Notes: a model not told the origin generated them from the sequence alone. Positions 41,480 to 52,370 are shown, numbered from the stretch's first letter. The stretch: 64,000 bases of DNA from Lysobacter gummosus (GCF_001442805.1 NZ_CP011131.1:1550001-1614000); one strand, 5' to 3'. Numbers and translations: made by a program.

Positions 41480-41542
41480 GACCTCTCCCTGGTGGCTGGC
41501 CCGCAGGCGGCTGATCGTCGCCGATCTGTATGTATTCAGCAA

Positions 41543-41558
41543 TTAACTAATTTGCTAA
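41543..41558 (-). promoter_or_regulatory. ArsR-box candidate upstream of the desaturase operon
   Basis: Reads TTAGCAAATTAGTTAA on the minus strand and differs from the box before arsR (39042-39057) only at two central bases (AA for TT). It lies in the only AT-rich part of the gap 41480-41720. Confidence 0.6.
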
Positions 41559-41720
41559 ATAATTCGGCCGACGACGCCCGCGCGTCAAGCCTGGGCCGAC
41601 GAGCGGTCGGCATCGAGGCATGACGCGGATTCGTTGAGATGGAGATTGCGATGCGGACGCGCTCGGCGCGCCAGCCATTTGCGCGCGCGGCCCACGGACC
41701 GCAGCGGCGCGGTCGCGCGA

Positions 41721-42206
41721 TCAGCCGTACTCGATCGCCAGCACTTCCACATTCAAATCGCCGGCCGGCCGTTTCCACAGCGCGCTGTCGCCCACGCGCG
41801 CGCCGTGCAGCGCGCGCGCCAGCGGCGAGACCCAGCTGATCAGACCGTGCTCGGGATCGGCCTCATCCTCGCCGACCACGCGGTAGCGATATTCGTGGCC
41901 GTCGTCATCGACCAGCTCGACTCGCGCGCCGAAGGCGACGCGGTCGGCCGGCTGGCGCTCGGGCGCGATGGTGATCGCGCCGAGGATGCGCGCCTGCAAC
42001 CAGCGCATCTCGCGTTCGATATGGGCACGTTCGAGTCTGGCGTCGGCATCCAGCGCGCCGACGCGGCGGGCCGCGTCGTCCAGGCGCGAACGCAGCAGCG
42101 CCATACCGCGCGGCGTCACGTAGTTGGGGTGCTCGCTGATCGGCAACTCCGGCAGATCGCCGGCGTTCTCGTCGCCGTCGCCTTCCTTGACGAAAGCGCG
42201 GCTCAC
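41721..42206 (-). CDS. greB: Transcription elongation factor GreB family
   Basis: A 161-residue protein. The C-terminal half is the FKBP-like Gre domain (FGARVELVDDDGHEYRYRVV, LISWVSPLARALHGARVGDS, LWKRPAGDLNVEVLAIEY), close to GreB. The N-terminal coiled-coil (ALLRSRLDDAARRVGALDAD, LERAHIEREMRWLQARI) reaches into RNA polymerase to rescue backtracked complexes. The N-terminus SRAFVKEGDGDENAG and HPNYVTPRG match a common variant group. I placed the start at GTG 42206 on that basis; no strong ribosome site is visible. Confidence 0.88.
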   Translation of the reverse strand: MSRAFVKEGDGDENAGDLPELPISEHPNYVTPRGMALLRSRLDDAARRVGALDADARLERAHIEREMRWLQARILGAITIAPERQPADRVAFGARVELVDDDGHEYRYRVVGEDEADPEHGLISWVSPLARALHGARVGDSALWKRPAGDLNVEVLAIEYG

Positions 42207-42305
42207 GGATGGGCAGTGTGATCGGGCATCGAACCAATGTAGGACAAATCGCGTTGCCGGCGAGTGAGCGCAGCGGCGCCGCACTGTGCGCAACTTGGCC
42301 GCAAC

Positions 42306-42875
42306 TCATTCGACGAAGTCGTACAGCCGGTAGATCCACGACAACTGATACAGCAGGCTGGCGACGACGAAGCCCTTGTGGAAGCGCTCCGAGCGGGTGC
42401 GCATGGCGATCAGGCACAGCGCCACGTAGGCCAGATTGCGCAGCGGATATTCCAGGCCGAAGGCTTCGAAGTAGCGCCTGCCCTTGATCAGGGTATCGCC
42501 GAAGTCGATCACGTAGGACAGGGCCATGATCCCGAAGAACCAGCCGCGTCGCGACAGGAAGTAATCGCGCCAGCCCTCGTAGTCGCCGATGTCGTCCGGG
42601 AACAGCAAGGTGCACAGCAGGAACAGCACCACCACGTACAGGATCAAAAAGGCGAAGGAGACGAAGCTCCATTGGCTCAAATGCACCAGACGGAACTCCC
42701 ACCACCAGAAGTGCGCGAGCAAGGTGAACATCGACAGCGCCCAGCCGATATGCACCCAGTACACGCGCTCGCGGCCGGGGTGCTGGACGAAGCGGGCCAG
42801 GCCCTTGAGCAAGGTGGTGATGGCCAGGCCCAGCACGATGCCGAGCAGGACGCGGATATGCAGGAACTGCTCCAT
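42306..42875 (-). CDS. Hypothetical membrane protein
   Basis: A 189-residue integral membrane protein with about six helices (RVLLGIVLGLAITTLLKGLA, VYWVHIGWALSMFTLLAHFW, FVSFAFLILYVVVLFLLCTL, GIMALSYVIDFGDTL and two more near the end). FPDDIGDYEGWRDYFLSRRG is a soluble loop. Ribosome site GGGAG lies 7 bases before the ATG. I recognise no named family; similar proteins of about 190 residues are common in proteobacteria. It diverges from dbpA. Confidence 0.82.
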   Translation of the reverse strand: MEQFLHIRVLLGIVLGLAITTLLKGLARFVQHPGRERVYWVHIGWALSMFTLLAHFWWWEFRLVHLSQWSFVSFAFLILYVVVLFLLCTLLFPDDIGDYEGWRDYFLSRRGWFFGIMALSYVIDFGDTLIKGRRYFEAFGLEYPLRNLAYVALCLIAMRTRSERFHKGFVVASLLYQLSWIYRLYDFVE

Positions 42876-43072
42876 GACGGTCTCCCTGCGGATGCGGTAA
42901 GGCGGCTTGGCGACGGTACCGCGACAGCATAGGGCGAGTGCGGGGCGCGGTGCTCGCGGGCGATGATTTCGGCGGGAGTCGGGGCAAAGCGAATGGTCGC
43001 GGGGGCCGGGCAGCCGCGGCAGCGGGCCGGGGCTTGCCGTGTGCCCGCGCCCCGAAGCTGCGATCATGGCGC

Positions 43073-44473
<1,401 letters not shown>

Positions 44474-44477
44474 ATCA

Positions 44478-44497
44478 CGCCTCGCGCTTGCGAGGCG
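44478..44497 (+). terminator. Hairpin after dbpA
   Basis: CGCCTCGC and GCGAGGCG pair around GCTT four bases past the dbpA stop. Only TTC follows, so it is a weak intrinsic terminator at best. A second imperfect hairpin (AAGCGTTGC / GCGACGCTT) lies at 44562-44582. Confidence 0.55.
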
Positions 44498-44716
44498 TTC
44501 GATGCGCCCGGTGTGGTTGTCGCGCGCATCGCATAAGCATCGCGTACATCAAAAGAACTCAAGCGTTGCGTAGCGACGCTTAGCAGCGTCCGCGTCGCGC
44601 TTGACGGCGGTTACGCGCATCCAGAATATCCGCCGACGATCTTCGCGGCGGGCGCCGCCGCGCACGCATCGTGCGACGGCGATGCGGATCATCGCCGCCA
44701 TCACCGGGGCCGTGAG

Positions 44717-45628
44717 ATGCGCAGAGCGATACGTTTGAAGGAATGGGGCATCGGGATCGATGTGCAGCGCACGCCCGATGCTGGCGCGATCGAACGATCG
44801 GATCCGACGCTCGGCGCCGACACCGTGCGTTTCCGCACCGATGCCGACGGCTTCATCGCCAGCGGTTTCGCGCATGCGCCCGGCGATGACGACATCATCG
44901 TGCTGGGCGACAGCGTCGTGGAATGCATGTTCCTGCATGAAGGCCGCCGTCTGAGCGATCGCTGCGAACTCGCGCTGCGCCGGCGCGGCATCGCCGCCCG
45001 GGTCCGCAACGGCGGCGCCTCGGGGACGACCAGCCTGCATCTGCTGAACATGATCCTGGCCAAGATCGTGCCGCTGCGGCCACGTGCGCTGGTCATGCTC
45101 AGTGGCGTGATCGACATCGACGTGTCGTTGAAGTCCGGCGGATTCTGGTCGCGCGATGCTTATCTGAACCCGCTGAAGTGCGAACCCGAGCCGCCGCCGG
45201 GCGCGGTCGAGCCCTTGGTCGCGATGGATTTGTCCGACCGCACGCGCATGCTGGAGTTGATCGGCGAGACCTGCGATCGCTTCGGCCTGCCGCTGGCGTT
45301 CGCGACGTTCGCGCACCGCGGCCGCGATGACTACGCGATCGCGCGCGGCGCCTGGTTCGAGGAATTGTCGGCCAAGCGCCGCGCGGTCAACGCCAACACC
45401 CGTAGCTACTGCGCAGCCGCCGGTCGGGCATGCATCGATCTTGAAAACCAATTCGCCGGGCGCGCCGATCTGTTCTACGACCAGTTTCATCTGAATCACG
45501 AAGGCGCGCGCGTGATCGGCGAGGCGCTGGCCGAGCGGCTGGCCGGGTTGTTCTTCGCATCGGTTCCGGGGCGATTGAATCCGCGCGACGGCTCGGCGCC
45601 CGCATCGCCGGCCGCGATTCGATCGTGA
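44717..45628 (+). CDS. SGNH/GDSL-type hydrolase
   Basis: A 303-residue protein. Block I is VLGDSVVECMF with Ser66, the Gly-containing block is NGGASGTTSLHL, and block V is DQFHLNHEG with Asp255 and His258, giving the serine-hydrolase triad. No signal peptide is present at this start, so it may be cytoplasmic or associated with the inner face. SGNH enzymes are esterases acting on acyl groups of glycans or lipids. No partner gene suggests the substrate. Confidence 0.85.
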   Translation: MRRAIRLKEWGIGIDVQRTPDAGAIERSDPTLGADTVRFRTDADGFIASGFAHAPGDDDIIVLGDSVVECMFLHEGRRLSDRCELALRRRGIAARVRNGGASGTTSLHLLNMILAKIVPLRPRALVMLSGVIDIDVSLKSGGFWSRDAYLNPLKCEPEPPPGAVEPLVAMDLSDRTRMLELIGETCDRFGLPLAFATFAHRGRDDYAIARGAWFEELSAKRRAVNANTRSYCAAAGRACIDLENQFAGRADLFYDQFHLNHEGARVIGEALAERLAGLFFASVPGRLNPRDGSAPASPAAIRS

Positions 45629-45671
45629 GCGAACGCAACGTTCGAGCCGCCGCGACCCTGCGAGGTCTCTT

Positions 45672-45771
45672 GCAGGAGGGGCTTCAGCCCCGATGCTTTT
45701 CGATCAGATCCAGATAAATTTCGCCGCGACCGGAGCCAAGAGAGTTGGGGCTCAAGGCTCCTCCCACAAAA
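45672..45771. repeat. Family B REP-like element (inverted pair)
   Basis: GCAGGAGGGGCTTCAGCCCC at the left and GTTGGGGCTCAAGGCTCCTC, CCACAAAA at the right, with about 50 bases between. It lies between the convergent SGNH hydrolase and DoxX genes. Confidence 0.85.
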
Positions 45772-45802
45772 ATCTCGTCGCGGTTTCGCGCCAGCGACGC
45801 GA

Positions 45803-46198
45803 TCACTTGCCGTTGAGGCTGTACCGCCCCGGCCCCAGCAGCGCGATGGCGACCGCGGTGCCCAGGAACATCGCCTGCAGCTCGATCGCCCAGCCGCCTT
45901 CCTTGTTGAGCTCGCCCAACTGGCCCAGATGCACCAGCGCCAGCGCCACCAGCATGTTGCCGGCGATCAGCACCGCGCCGACGCGCGCATGCCAGCCCAA
46001 AATCAGCAGCAGCGGCGCCAGCACTTCGCCGATCAGCACGCCGTAACCGAGAAATCCCGGCAGCCCGTGCGCCTCGACCAAGCCGACGATGGCCTCGGTG
46101 CCGCCGCGCAACTTGGACACGCCGTGCAGCAGGATCAGCGCGCCCAAGGTCAGGCGCAGCAGCAGCTTGCCAAGGTCCTGGTATCGGTCGGCGTTCAT
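45803..46198 (-). CDS. DoxX family membrane protein
   Basis: A 131-residue protein with four membrane helices. LGKLLLRLTLGALILLHGVS, PGFLGYGVLIGEVLAPLLLI and the final GPGRYSLNGK are typical of DoxX proteins, which in other bacteria link to thiol stress or quinol-related redox chemistry. AGGAACC lies before the ATG. Confidence 0.92.
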   Translation of the reverse strand: MNADRYQDLGKLLLRLTLGALILLHGVSKLRGGTEAIVGLVEAHGLPGFLGYGVLIGEVLAPLLLILGWHARVGAVLIAGNMLVALALVHLGQLGELNKEGGWAIELQAMFLGTAVAIALLGPGRYSLNGK

Positions 46199-46320
46199 GG
46201 CGGTTCCTGCGAAAACGGGCGAGGCCTGCAGGATAAATCCTCGCCGCGAACACGCCCCGTGAAGCCGCCGCCGCCGGTCGGCGCACAGCCCGCGCCCGCC
46301 GGATCGGCGAGCCGGCGGAC

Positions 46321-46347
46321 GCGGCGGGCGCGTCAGGCGCCCGCCGC
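46321..46347 (-). terminator. GC-rich hairpin after the GH64 gene
   Basis: GCGGCGGGCGC and GCGCCCGCCGC are perfect 11-bp arms around a 5-base loop, 8 bases past the stop at 46355. No U-run follows, so it may stabilise the 3' end rather than terminate. Confidence 0.5.
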
Positions 46348-46354
46348 GCGAACC

Positions 46355-47554
46355 TCAGCGCAGAGCGCGCAAGGTCACCGTCAAGGTATCCGGATCGCCC
46401 GAACGCGCCGCGCCGCTGAAATCCTGGCCGCCGCTCGGCGCCACATCGTCGTAGGGGAAGGCGTAGCCGCGATTGTCCGGCAGGCGCTCGTGCACCAGCC
46501 GCGCGTAGTGGTTGGTCTGGGCGTTGCGATAGAACCGGCTGGCGACTTCGCCCTGCGGCTGGTTGGCGTTGTCGAGCAGGGTGGTGCGGTTCAAGGCCGC
46601 GGCCAGGCGCGGGATGATCGCCTTGCGCACCTCGCTGGCGCCGGCCAGGCTGAAGGGGCCGCTGTCGCAGCTGAGCACGTCGGCGGTGCTGGGGCGGGCG
46701 AAGGTCTCGCCGTTGTTGAAGCGCAGCAGGCCGTCGCCGCCGACGCGCGCGGTCAATACGCCGAAGCCGGACTGGGTATCCACGGTCAAGGTGTTGGAGG
46801 CGTACTTGCTCCAGACCGAGTTGATGTAGCCGCTGAGATAATTCTGGAAGCGGGCGGCCTGATAGTGCGCGCTCATCGCGCGCAGGTTGCGGCCGTCGCT
46901 GCCGCGCTGGATCAGCGAATCCCAGGCCGAACCTTCCTGCGAGGCTTGTTGCTGCAGCGAATAGCAGATCGGATCCAGCGACCCGGCCGGCAGGCCTGGA
47001 ACGGTTTCGCTGCGGCCCGACAGCGAGCGCAGCGACAGGCTCAACGGTGCGGCGACGAAATCGACATAGCTGATGTTGGAGAACAGCTCGAACTCGTTGA
47101 AGGTGAATTCGGCGAAGGTCCAGTTCTTCTGGAAATTGGTGTCGCTGGTGTTGAGGAAGCTGGGATGCACCACGGCCGGGCCGGGATTGACGTAGAAATT
47201 GAGCTTGCTGCCGGTGACGAGGTAAATGCGTGCGCCGTACATGCGCGGCACCGACACCCGCGTGGTCGAGCCCTGCCCGCCAAGCGGAATCGCGCAGTCC
47301 TGGCCCAATGGCGTCACCGGCGAAGACGGCGAGGGCGGGAAATAACTGCCGCCGTCGGCGCGCACGAAGAACGGCCGGTCGTTGGACAAACCGACCACGT
47401 AGGCATACGCGGTGTTCTGCCCCGAGGCGTTGACCAGGGCGAGATTGAAGCGCGCCGGCGTGGCCGCGAAGGCTTGGCGCGATATCAGCGGACTGGCGAC
47501 GCCGGCGGCGAGTGCGGCCGCGGAGGCGCCGAGAAACTTACGGCGAGTGACCAT
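46355..47554 (-). CDS. GH64 endo-1,3-beta-glucanase with Tat signal
   Basis: A 399-residue exported enzyme. The N-terminus TRRKFLGASAAALAAGVAS is a twin-arginine signal, so it is exported folded. The body follows the GH64 (laminaripentaose-producing, thaumatin-like) pattern: SVPRMYGARIYLVTGSKLNF, WTFAEFTFNE with Glu149 and NISYVDFV with Asp165, spaced 16 residues like the Glu154/Asp170 pair of the Streptomyces enzyme. It should degrade beta-1,3-glucan of fungal walls, fitting a mycolytic Lysobacter lifestyle. The gene stands alone with a long upstream region. Confidence 0.92.
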   Translation of the reverse strand: MVTRRKFLGASAAALAAGVASPLISRQAFAATPARFNLALVNASGQNTAYAYVVGLSNDRPFFVRADGGSYFPPSPSSPVTPLGQDCAIPLGGQGSTTRVSVPRMYGARIYLVTGSKLNFYVNPGPAVVHPSFLNTSDTNFQKNWTFAEFTFNEFELFSNISYVDFVAAPLSLSLRSLSGRSETVPGLPAGSLDPICYSLQQQASQEGSAWDSLIQRGSDGRNLRAMSAHYQAARFQNYLSGYINSVWSKYASNTLTVDTQSGFGVLTARVGGDGLLRFNNGETFARPSTADVLSCDSGPFSLAGASEVRKAIIPRLAAALNRTTLLDNANQPQGEVASRFYRNAQTNHYARLVHERLPDNRGYAFPYDDVAPSGGQDFSGAARSGDPDTLTVTLRALR

Positions 47555-48105
47555 CGTTGAGCTCCTGAGCTGGGCAAGCGATGGCGATCCGTCAGGGCTT
47601 CAGACTGTGAGGGTCTGGCGGCTTCGTGCCGCGACAGGGCCTTGCAGAAGGCAACTGGCTTGCAGGGAAGGGCGTGAGCGCCCGCGTCGCGGTCGTTCGC
47701 GCGCCTGCGCCCACGGCCCGCACCTTGTCCTATGTATGACAGCGCTGTCAGTGACCGGGGGCGCAGAACCGGCAGCGCCCGCGATGCTGCACTGCGGCGC
47801 GAAAAGCGCCTGAATACGGCTTCGCGCGCGATCGCCCGCGCGCGGGGAGGGCCCGAACCCGCGCGCGGCCGCGGCGGAGCTTTACCCGATCTGCCGGTTC
47901 GCGCGCGTCAGCCCCAACCTAGTACGAATGGCTGACAACGCGCGGGTTTCGGCCTGACGGCCTGATCGGCGATCATCTGCGCATGGCCGGTCCGCTCGCG
48001 CGGATCACGCGCAGGCCGCGCACGCTTCGCCGATTCCGACGGCCGCGGCGGCAGGTATCAAAACAGGAGCGCGTCGCGCGGCGCGTGGGGCAGGACGAAT
48101 CACCG
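47555..48105. other. 551-base divergent region between GH64 and M1 peptidase genes
   Basis: Contains the palindrome at 47737-47750 and short AT-richer patches (CCTATGTATGACAG, TAGTACGAATGG). No gene, repeat family or RNA that I can support. It is large enough to hold two promoters. Confidence 0.4.
47737..47750. promoter_or_regulatory. Perfect palindrome TGACAGCGCTGTCA
   Basis: A 14-base perfect palindrome, preceded by TATGTA, 183 bases upstream of the GH64 start. Its TGACA/TGTCA halves match the repeated ATGACA/TGTCAT halves at 10970-11059 before another secreted-protein gene. Confidence 0.5.
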
Positions 48106-49527
48106 ATGCATCAGCCGTTGAACCAATCCGGAGTTTCTTCGTTGCGCCGCCGCATCGCCACCGCGGCGCTGGCGCTCGCGTGCTGCTGCGCGGCCGGTTC
48201 CGCGCTGGCGCAGGGCGCCGCGCGCGCCGGCGCCAATCTCGATGTGCTGCATTACACCGCGCGCATCGAACCTGATATCGGCGCCAAAAGTCTGCGCGGG
48301 CAGGTGTCGATCCGTCTGGCCCTGCGCAGCGACGGCGCGCAGCAGTTGGAGTTCGACGCCGGCGATCTGGACATCGAGCGGGTCGGCGAACGCGGGCAGG
48401 CGCTGAACTTCGAGAAAGTCGAGCAACGTCTGCGCGTGCGATTGCCCAAGCCCGGCGCGGCCGGCGAGCGCCACGAGATCGACATCGCCTACCGAGGCAC
48501 GCCGCGCCACGGCCTGGAATTCCATCCCGAGCGCGGCGAGGTCTACACGATCTTCTCCACCAGCCAATGGCTGGTGTGCATCGACGCGCCGTCCGAGCGC
48601 GCGAGCCTGGACCTGACCTTGACCGTGCCCAGCGGCCTGAAAGCGGTCGGCAACGGCCGGCTGGTGGCCAAGTCGGCGCTGGGCGGCCGCCGCGATTCGT
48701 ATCGCTGGCGCCAGGACATGGCGATGCCGAGTTACGTCTACGGCTTCGCCGCCGGACGCTACGCCGAGGCCGGCGCCACCGGCGAAAACGGCGCCCTGCG
48801 TTTTCTCTCCGCCGATCTGCAGGCCGCGCAATTGCGCCGCGTGTTCGCCGACAGCGCCGACATGATGCGTTTCTTCGGCCGCCGCGCCGGCATCCGTTAT
48901 CGCGGCGACTACACCCAGGCGCTGGTGGCGAAGACCGTCGGCCAGGAGCTGGACGGCTTCTCGCTGATGTCGGAAGCCTACGGCCGCGAAGTGCTGGAAA
49001 AGCCCGAGAACGAATCGCTGATCGCGCACGAGTTGGCGCACCAGTGGTGGGGCAACATGGTCACCAGCCGCGACTGGGGCCATTTCTGGCTCAACGAAGG
49101 CTTCGCCAATTTCATGGCGGCGGCGTACATGCAGCATCGCTTCGGCGATGCGGCGTATCGCGAACGGGTGGACGCGTGGAAGCGGCGCGTGGACAAGCTG
49201 CGCGAAAGCGGCAAGGACCATGCGCTGGTTTATGCGAGCTGGAACAAGCCCAGCGCCGACGATCGCGCCGTGGTTTACCAGAAAGGCGCCTACGTGCTGC
49301 ACATGCTGCGCGAGGAACTGGGCGAGCGCGCGTTCTGGCGCGGCATTCGCGCTTACACCCGGGCTTATTACGGCCACTCGGTGGTGACCGCGGATTTCCG
49401 CGCGGCCATGGAGCGCGCGAGCGGGCGCGATCTGGGTGGGTTCTTCGCGCGCTGGGTGGAGTCGGCGGAGAACGTGCCGCTTAAGGCTGAGGCGACGCCG
49501 GTGAAGGCGGATGTTCCGGCGAAGTAG
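48106..49527 (+). CDS. Secreted M1 family metallopeptidase (compact)
   Basis: A 473-residue exported zinc aminopeptidase-like protein. The signal peptide ends in AAGSALAQ. HELAHQWWGN carries His308, Glu309 and His312, and NEGFANF gives Glu331, the full HExxH-x18-E site. The usual GAMEN exopeptidase motif is replaced by LDGFSLMSE around residue 290, and the C-terminal helical domain of large M1 enzymes is absent. So it is a short variant whose specificity may differ from classic aminopeptidase N. I chose the start at 48106 because the signal peptide follows closely. Confidence 0.88.
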   Translation: MHQPLNQSGVSSLRRRIATAALALACCCAAGSALAQGAARAGANLDVLHYTARIEPDIGAKSLRGQVSIRLALRSDGAQQLEFDAGDLDIERVGERGQALNFEKVEQRLRVRLPKPGAAGERHEIDIAYRGTPRHGLEFHPERGEVYTIFSTSQWLVCIDAPSERASLDLTLTVPSGLKAVGNGRLVAKSALGGRRDSYRWRQDMAMPSYVYGFAAGRYAEAGATGENGALRFLSADLQAAQLRRVFADSADMMRFFGRRAGIRYRGDYTQALVAKTVGQELDGFSLMSEAYGREVLEKPENESLIAHELAHQWWGNMVTSRDWGHFWLNEGFANFMAAAYMQHRFGDAAYRERVDAWKRRVDKLRESGKDHALVYASWNKPSADDRAVVYQKGAYVLHMLREELGERAFWRGIRAYTRAYYGHSVVTADFRAAMERASGRDLGGFFARWVESAENVPLKAEATPVKADVPAK

Positions 49528-49618
49528 ATCGGCGTCGGTAGCCGTCCAAGCCTCACGCATCTATTCCCGATGCCCGTCGAAAACGCCAGGCGCCTCGACC
49601 TTCTGAAGCCCGACGCTT

Positions 49619-49760
49619 CCCCCCTTTGAAAAAGGGGGCCGGGGGGGATTTGCTCTTCGCCCGCATCCGCCATCGCAAAGCCAAAGCAAATCCCCCGCGC
49701 TGCGGTGTTCGCTCCGGAACCATCTTGCGCCGGGCGCCCGCCCCCTTTTTCAAAGGGGGC
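49619..49760. repeat. Family A palindromic intergenic repeat
   Basis: CCCCCTTTGAAAAAGGGGG and CCCCCTTTTTCAAAGGGGG arms with inner GATTTGCTCTTCGC and GCAAAGCCAAAGCAAATCCC. It occupies the left part of the 392-base gap 49528-49919; the rest holds the promoter and ribosome site of the TonB receptor, with no other feature seen. Confidence 0.9.
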
Positions 49761-49919
49761 AACGGTTCGCGCCGCTCTGCTGGCCATGCCGTCCGCAGCC
49801 CCAGGACCGCAACCACCCGCACGCTTCCTTTCACAGTTCCGGTCCGGCCACTGTGCACGAACGGGTGTCTTGGCTTTAGGCTAGGGGGATCGCCCCGCCA
49901 GACCAGCAAGGATTCCGCT

Positions 49920-52370
49920 ATGACCCAGCCCCGTCTCGCCCCCCGTGCCCGCCTGCATCGCGCCGGCTTGTTCCGCGCGGTCCATTGCGCGTTATGGCTC
50001 GGAGGCAGCCTGTTCGCCGGCAGCGCACTGGCCCAGGACGCCGCCCAGGACGCGGCGCCCGCGCCGGCCAGCGAGGCGCGCACGCTCGAGACGGTGTCGG
50101 TGCTGGGTTCGCGCCGCAGCCAACGTTCGTCGGACACCACCTCGATCTCGCCGGTCGATGTGCTGCCGATGGCCAAGACCGTGGAAGAGGGCGCGCAGTT
50201 CGACCTCGCCCAGTCGCTGCAGTACACCGCGCCCGCGTTCAACTCCACCCGCCAGAGCGGCGCCGACGGCGCCGACCTGGTCGATTCGGCCGCGCTTCGC
50301 GGCCTGGGCTCGGACCAGACCCTGGTGCTGGTCAACGGCAAGCGCCACCACACCACCGCGCTGTTGAATCTGTTCGGCGCGCGCAACCGCGGCAACACCG
50401 GCACCGACCTCAACACCATTCCGCTGATGGCGATCGACAGCGTCGAGATCCTGCGCGACGGCGCCGCCGCGCAGTACGGCTCCGACGCCATCGCCGGGGT
50501 CATGAACATCTCGCTGAAGAAGCGCAAGGGCTGCGAAGCGGTCGCCGGCTACGGCCAGTACTCCAAGGGCGACGGCGAAAACTGGCTGGCCACCGCCTAC
50601 TGCGGCTTCGGCCTGGGCAGCGACGGCAGCCTGGGCATCACCGGCGAATGGCAGGACCGCGGCCGCTCCGACCGCTCCGAGCCGGCCGGCAGCCCGCGCA
50701 TCATCGGCGATTCCAAGATCCGCAACGAAACCTTGTTCCTCAACGGCGACAAGCCGCTGGCCGAGAACGTGGACCTGTACTTCACCCTCGGCGTGCAGCG
50801 CCGCGACGCGTCCTCGGCCGCGTTCGCGCGCGACGGCCTGGGCTCGGAAGACATCCCCTCGCGCAATTCGGCGGCGATGTATCCGGACGGCTTCGTGCCC
50901 TTCATCGACGGCGACATCGACGATCGCTTCGGCATCCTCGGCCTGCGCTGGGCGATGGGCGAGTGGAACGCCGATCTGTCCTACACCTACGGCTACAACA
51001 AGCTGCGCTACACCATCAACAACACCCTCAACGCCTCCATCGCCAACCTTGACCTGATCAACGGCGGCAAGGGCGTGAGCGCGCGCAGCTTCGATGCCGG
51101 CGGTTTCTCGTTCGAACAGAACACGATCAACTTCGACGTCAACCGTTTCTACGACCAGGTCTTCAAGGGCCTCAACGTCGCCTTCGGTCTGGAACGGCGC
51201 GATGAGGAGTACAAGATCTTCGCCGGCGAGCCGGGTTCCTACATCGACGCCGACGGCGTCGGCGAAGGCGGCAACGCCGGCAGCCAGGGCTTCCCGGGCT
51301 TCCAGCCGGCCGATGCCGGCGCCCACAGCCGCGACAGCTGGTCGGCCTACGCGGACGTTGAAGCCGACTTCACCGAACGCTTCACCGCCGGCGTGGCGCT
51401 GCGCTACGAGGACTACAGCGATTTCGGCAAGACCACCACCGGCAAGCTCGCCGCCGGTTTCCGCGCCACCGACACGCTGATGTTCCGCGCCTCGGCCAGC
51501 ACCGGTTTCCGCGCGCCGTCGCTGCAGCAGAAGTATTTCTCCTCGACCATCACCGACTTCGTCAACGGCGAACCGGTGGACGTGGTGATCGCGCCCAACG
51601 GCGGCACCATCGCCAACGCCGCCGGCCTGCCGCTGCTGACCAAGGAGAAGTCGCGCAACTACACCCTCGGCCTGACCTGGTCGCCGACCGCCGACACCTC
51701 GCTGACCCTGGACGCGTATCGCATCGACATCGACGACCGCATCGTGCTCAGCGGCCGCTTCGACACCACCGATCCGACCATCGGCACCATCCTGGATTCG
51801 CTCGGCGTCGGCCAGGCGCAGTTCTTCGTCAACTCGGTCGATACCCGCACCGAAGGCGTGGACTTCACCTTCAACAACGAGCGCGAACTGGGCAACGACT
51901 TCAAGCTCGGCACCTTCTTCGCCTTGAACCTCAACCGCACCAAGGTCAACGCCATCCACGCGCCGCCGGCGCTGGTCGGCCGCGAAGACGTGCTGTTGTC
52001 CGAGCGCGAGCGCTTGTTCATCGAACAGGGCGCGCCCAAGTCCAAGGCCGTGCTCGGCTTCGACCTGTCGCGCGGCGCCTGGGACGGCAACCTCAAGCTG
52101 ATCTACTTCGGACCGCAGACCCTGGGCACGTTCTCGGGCACCGCCGGCGGCGTGCCGAACGCGCGCTACAAGGCCAAGAGCTCGGTCGATTTGAGCGTGA
52201 CCTACGCCTTCAGCGACAACACCAAGCTCACCGTCGGCGGCGCCAACCTGCTCAACGTCAAGCCGACCCGGCAGAACCCGGACGAAACCGACAACGGCCA
52301 CATCTTCGACAGCGTGCAGTTCGGCTTGAACGGCGCTTCCTACTTCGTGCGCTTGTGGCATAAGTTCTGA
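49920..52370 (+). CDS. TonB-dependent receptor
   Basis: An 816-residue outer-membrane receptor. After a signal peptide ending near AGSALAQ, LETVSVLGSRRSQRSSD begins the plug domain, with ALRGLGSDQTLVLVNGKRHH and SVEILRDGAAAQYGSDAIAG as plug signatures. The barrel follows and ends in ASYFVRLWHKF with terminal Phe. It imports an unknown large or rare substrate (siderophore, glycan or similar) with TonB-ExbBD energy. The plug resembles the iron/oligosaccharide-type receptors numerous in Xanthomonadaceae. AAGGA lies seven bases before the ATG. No regulator or enzyme next to it reveals the substrate. Confidence 0.95.
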   Translation: MTQPRLAPRARLHRAGLFRAVHCALWLGGSLFAGSALAQDAAQDAAPAPASEARTLETVSVLGSRRSQRSSDTTSISPVDVLPMAKTVEEGAQFDLAQSLQYTAPAFNSTRQSGADGADLVDSAALRGLGSDQTLVLVNGKRHHTTALLNLFGARNRGNTGTDLNTIPLMAIDSVEILRDGAAAQYGSDAIAGVMNISLKKRKGCEAVAGYGQYSKGDGENWLATAYCGFGLGSDGSLGITGEWQDRGRSDRSEPAGSPRIIGDSKIRNETLFLNGDKPLAENVDLYFTLGVQRRDASSAAFARDGLGSEDIPSRNSAAMYPDGFVPFIDGDIDDRFGILGLRWAMGEWNADLSYTYGYNKLRYTINNTLNASIANLDLINGGKGVSARSFDAGGFSFEQNTINFDVNRFYDQVFKGLNVAFGLERRDEEYKIFAGEPGSYIDADGVGEGGNAGSQGFPGFQPADAGAHSRDSWSAYADVEADFTERFTAGVALRYEDYSDFGKTTTGKLAAGFRATDTLMFRASASTGFRAPSLQQKYFSSTITDFVNGEPVDVVIAPNGGTIANAAGLPLLTKEKSRNYTLGLTWSPTADTSLTLDAYRIDIDDRIVLSGRFDTTDPTIGTILDSLGVGQAQFFVNSVDTRTEGVDFTFNNERELGNDFKLGTFFALNLNRTKVNAIHAPPALVGREDVLLSERERLFIEQGAPKSKAVLGFDLSRGAWDGNLKLIYFGPQTLGTFSGTAGGVPNARYKAKSSVDLSVTYAFSDNTKLTVGGANLLNVKPTRQNPDETDNGHIFDSVQFGLNGASYFVRLWHKF

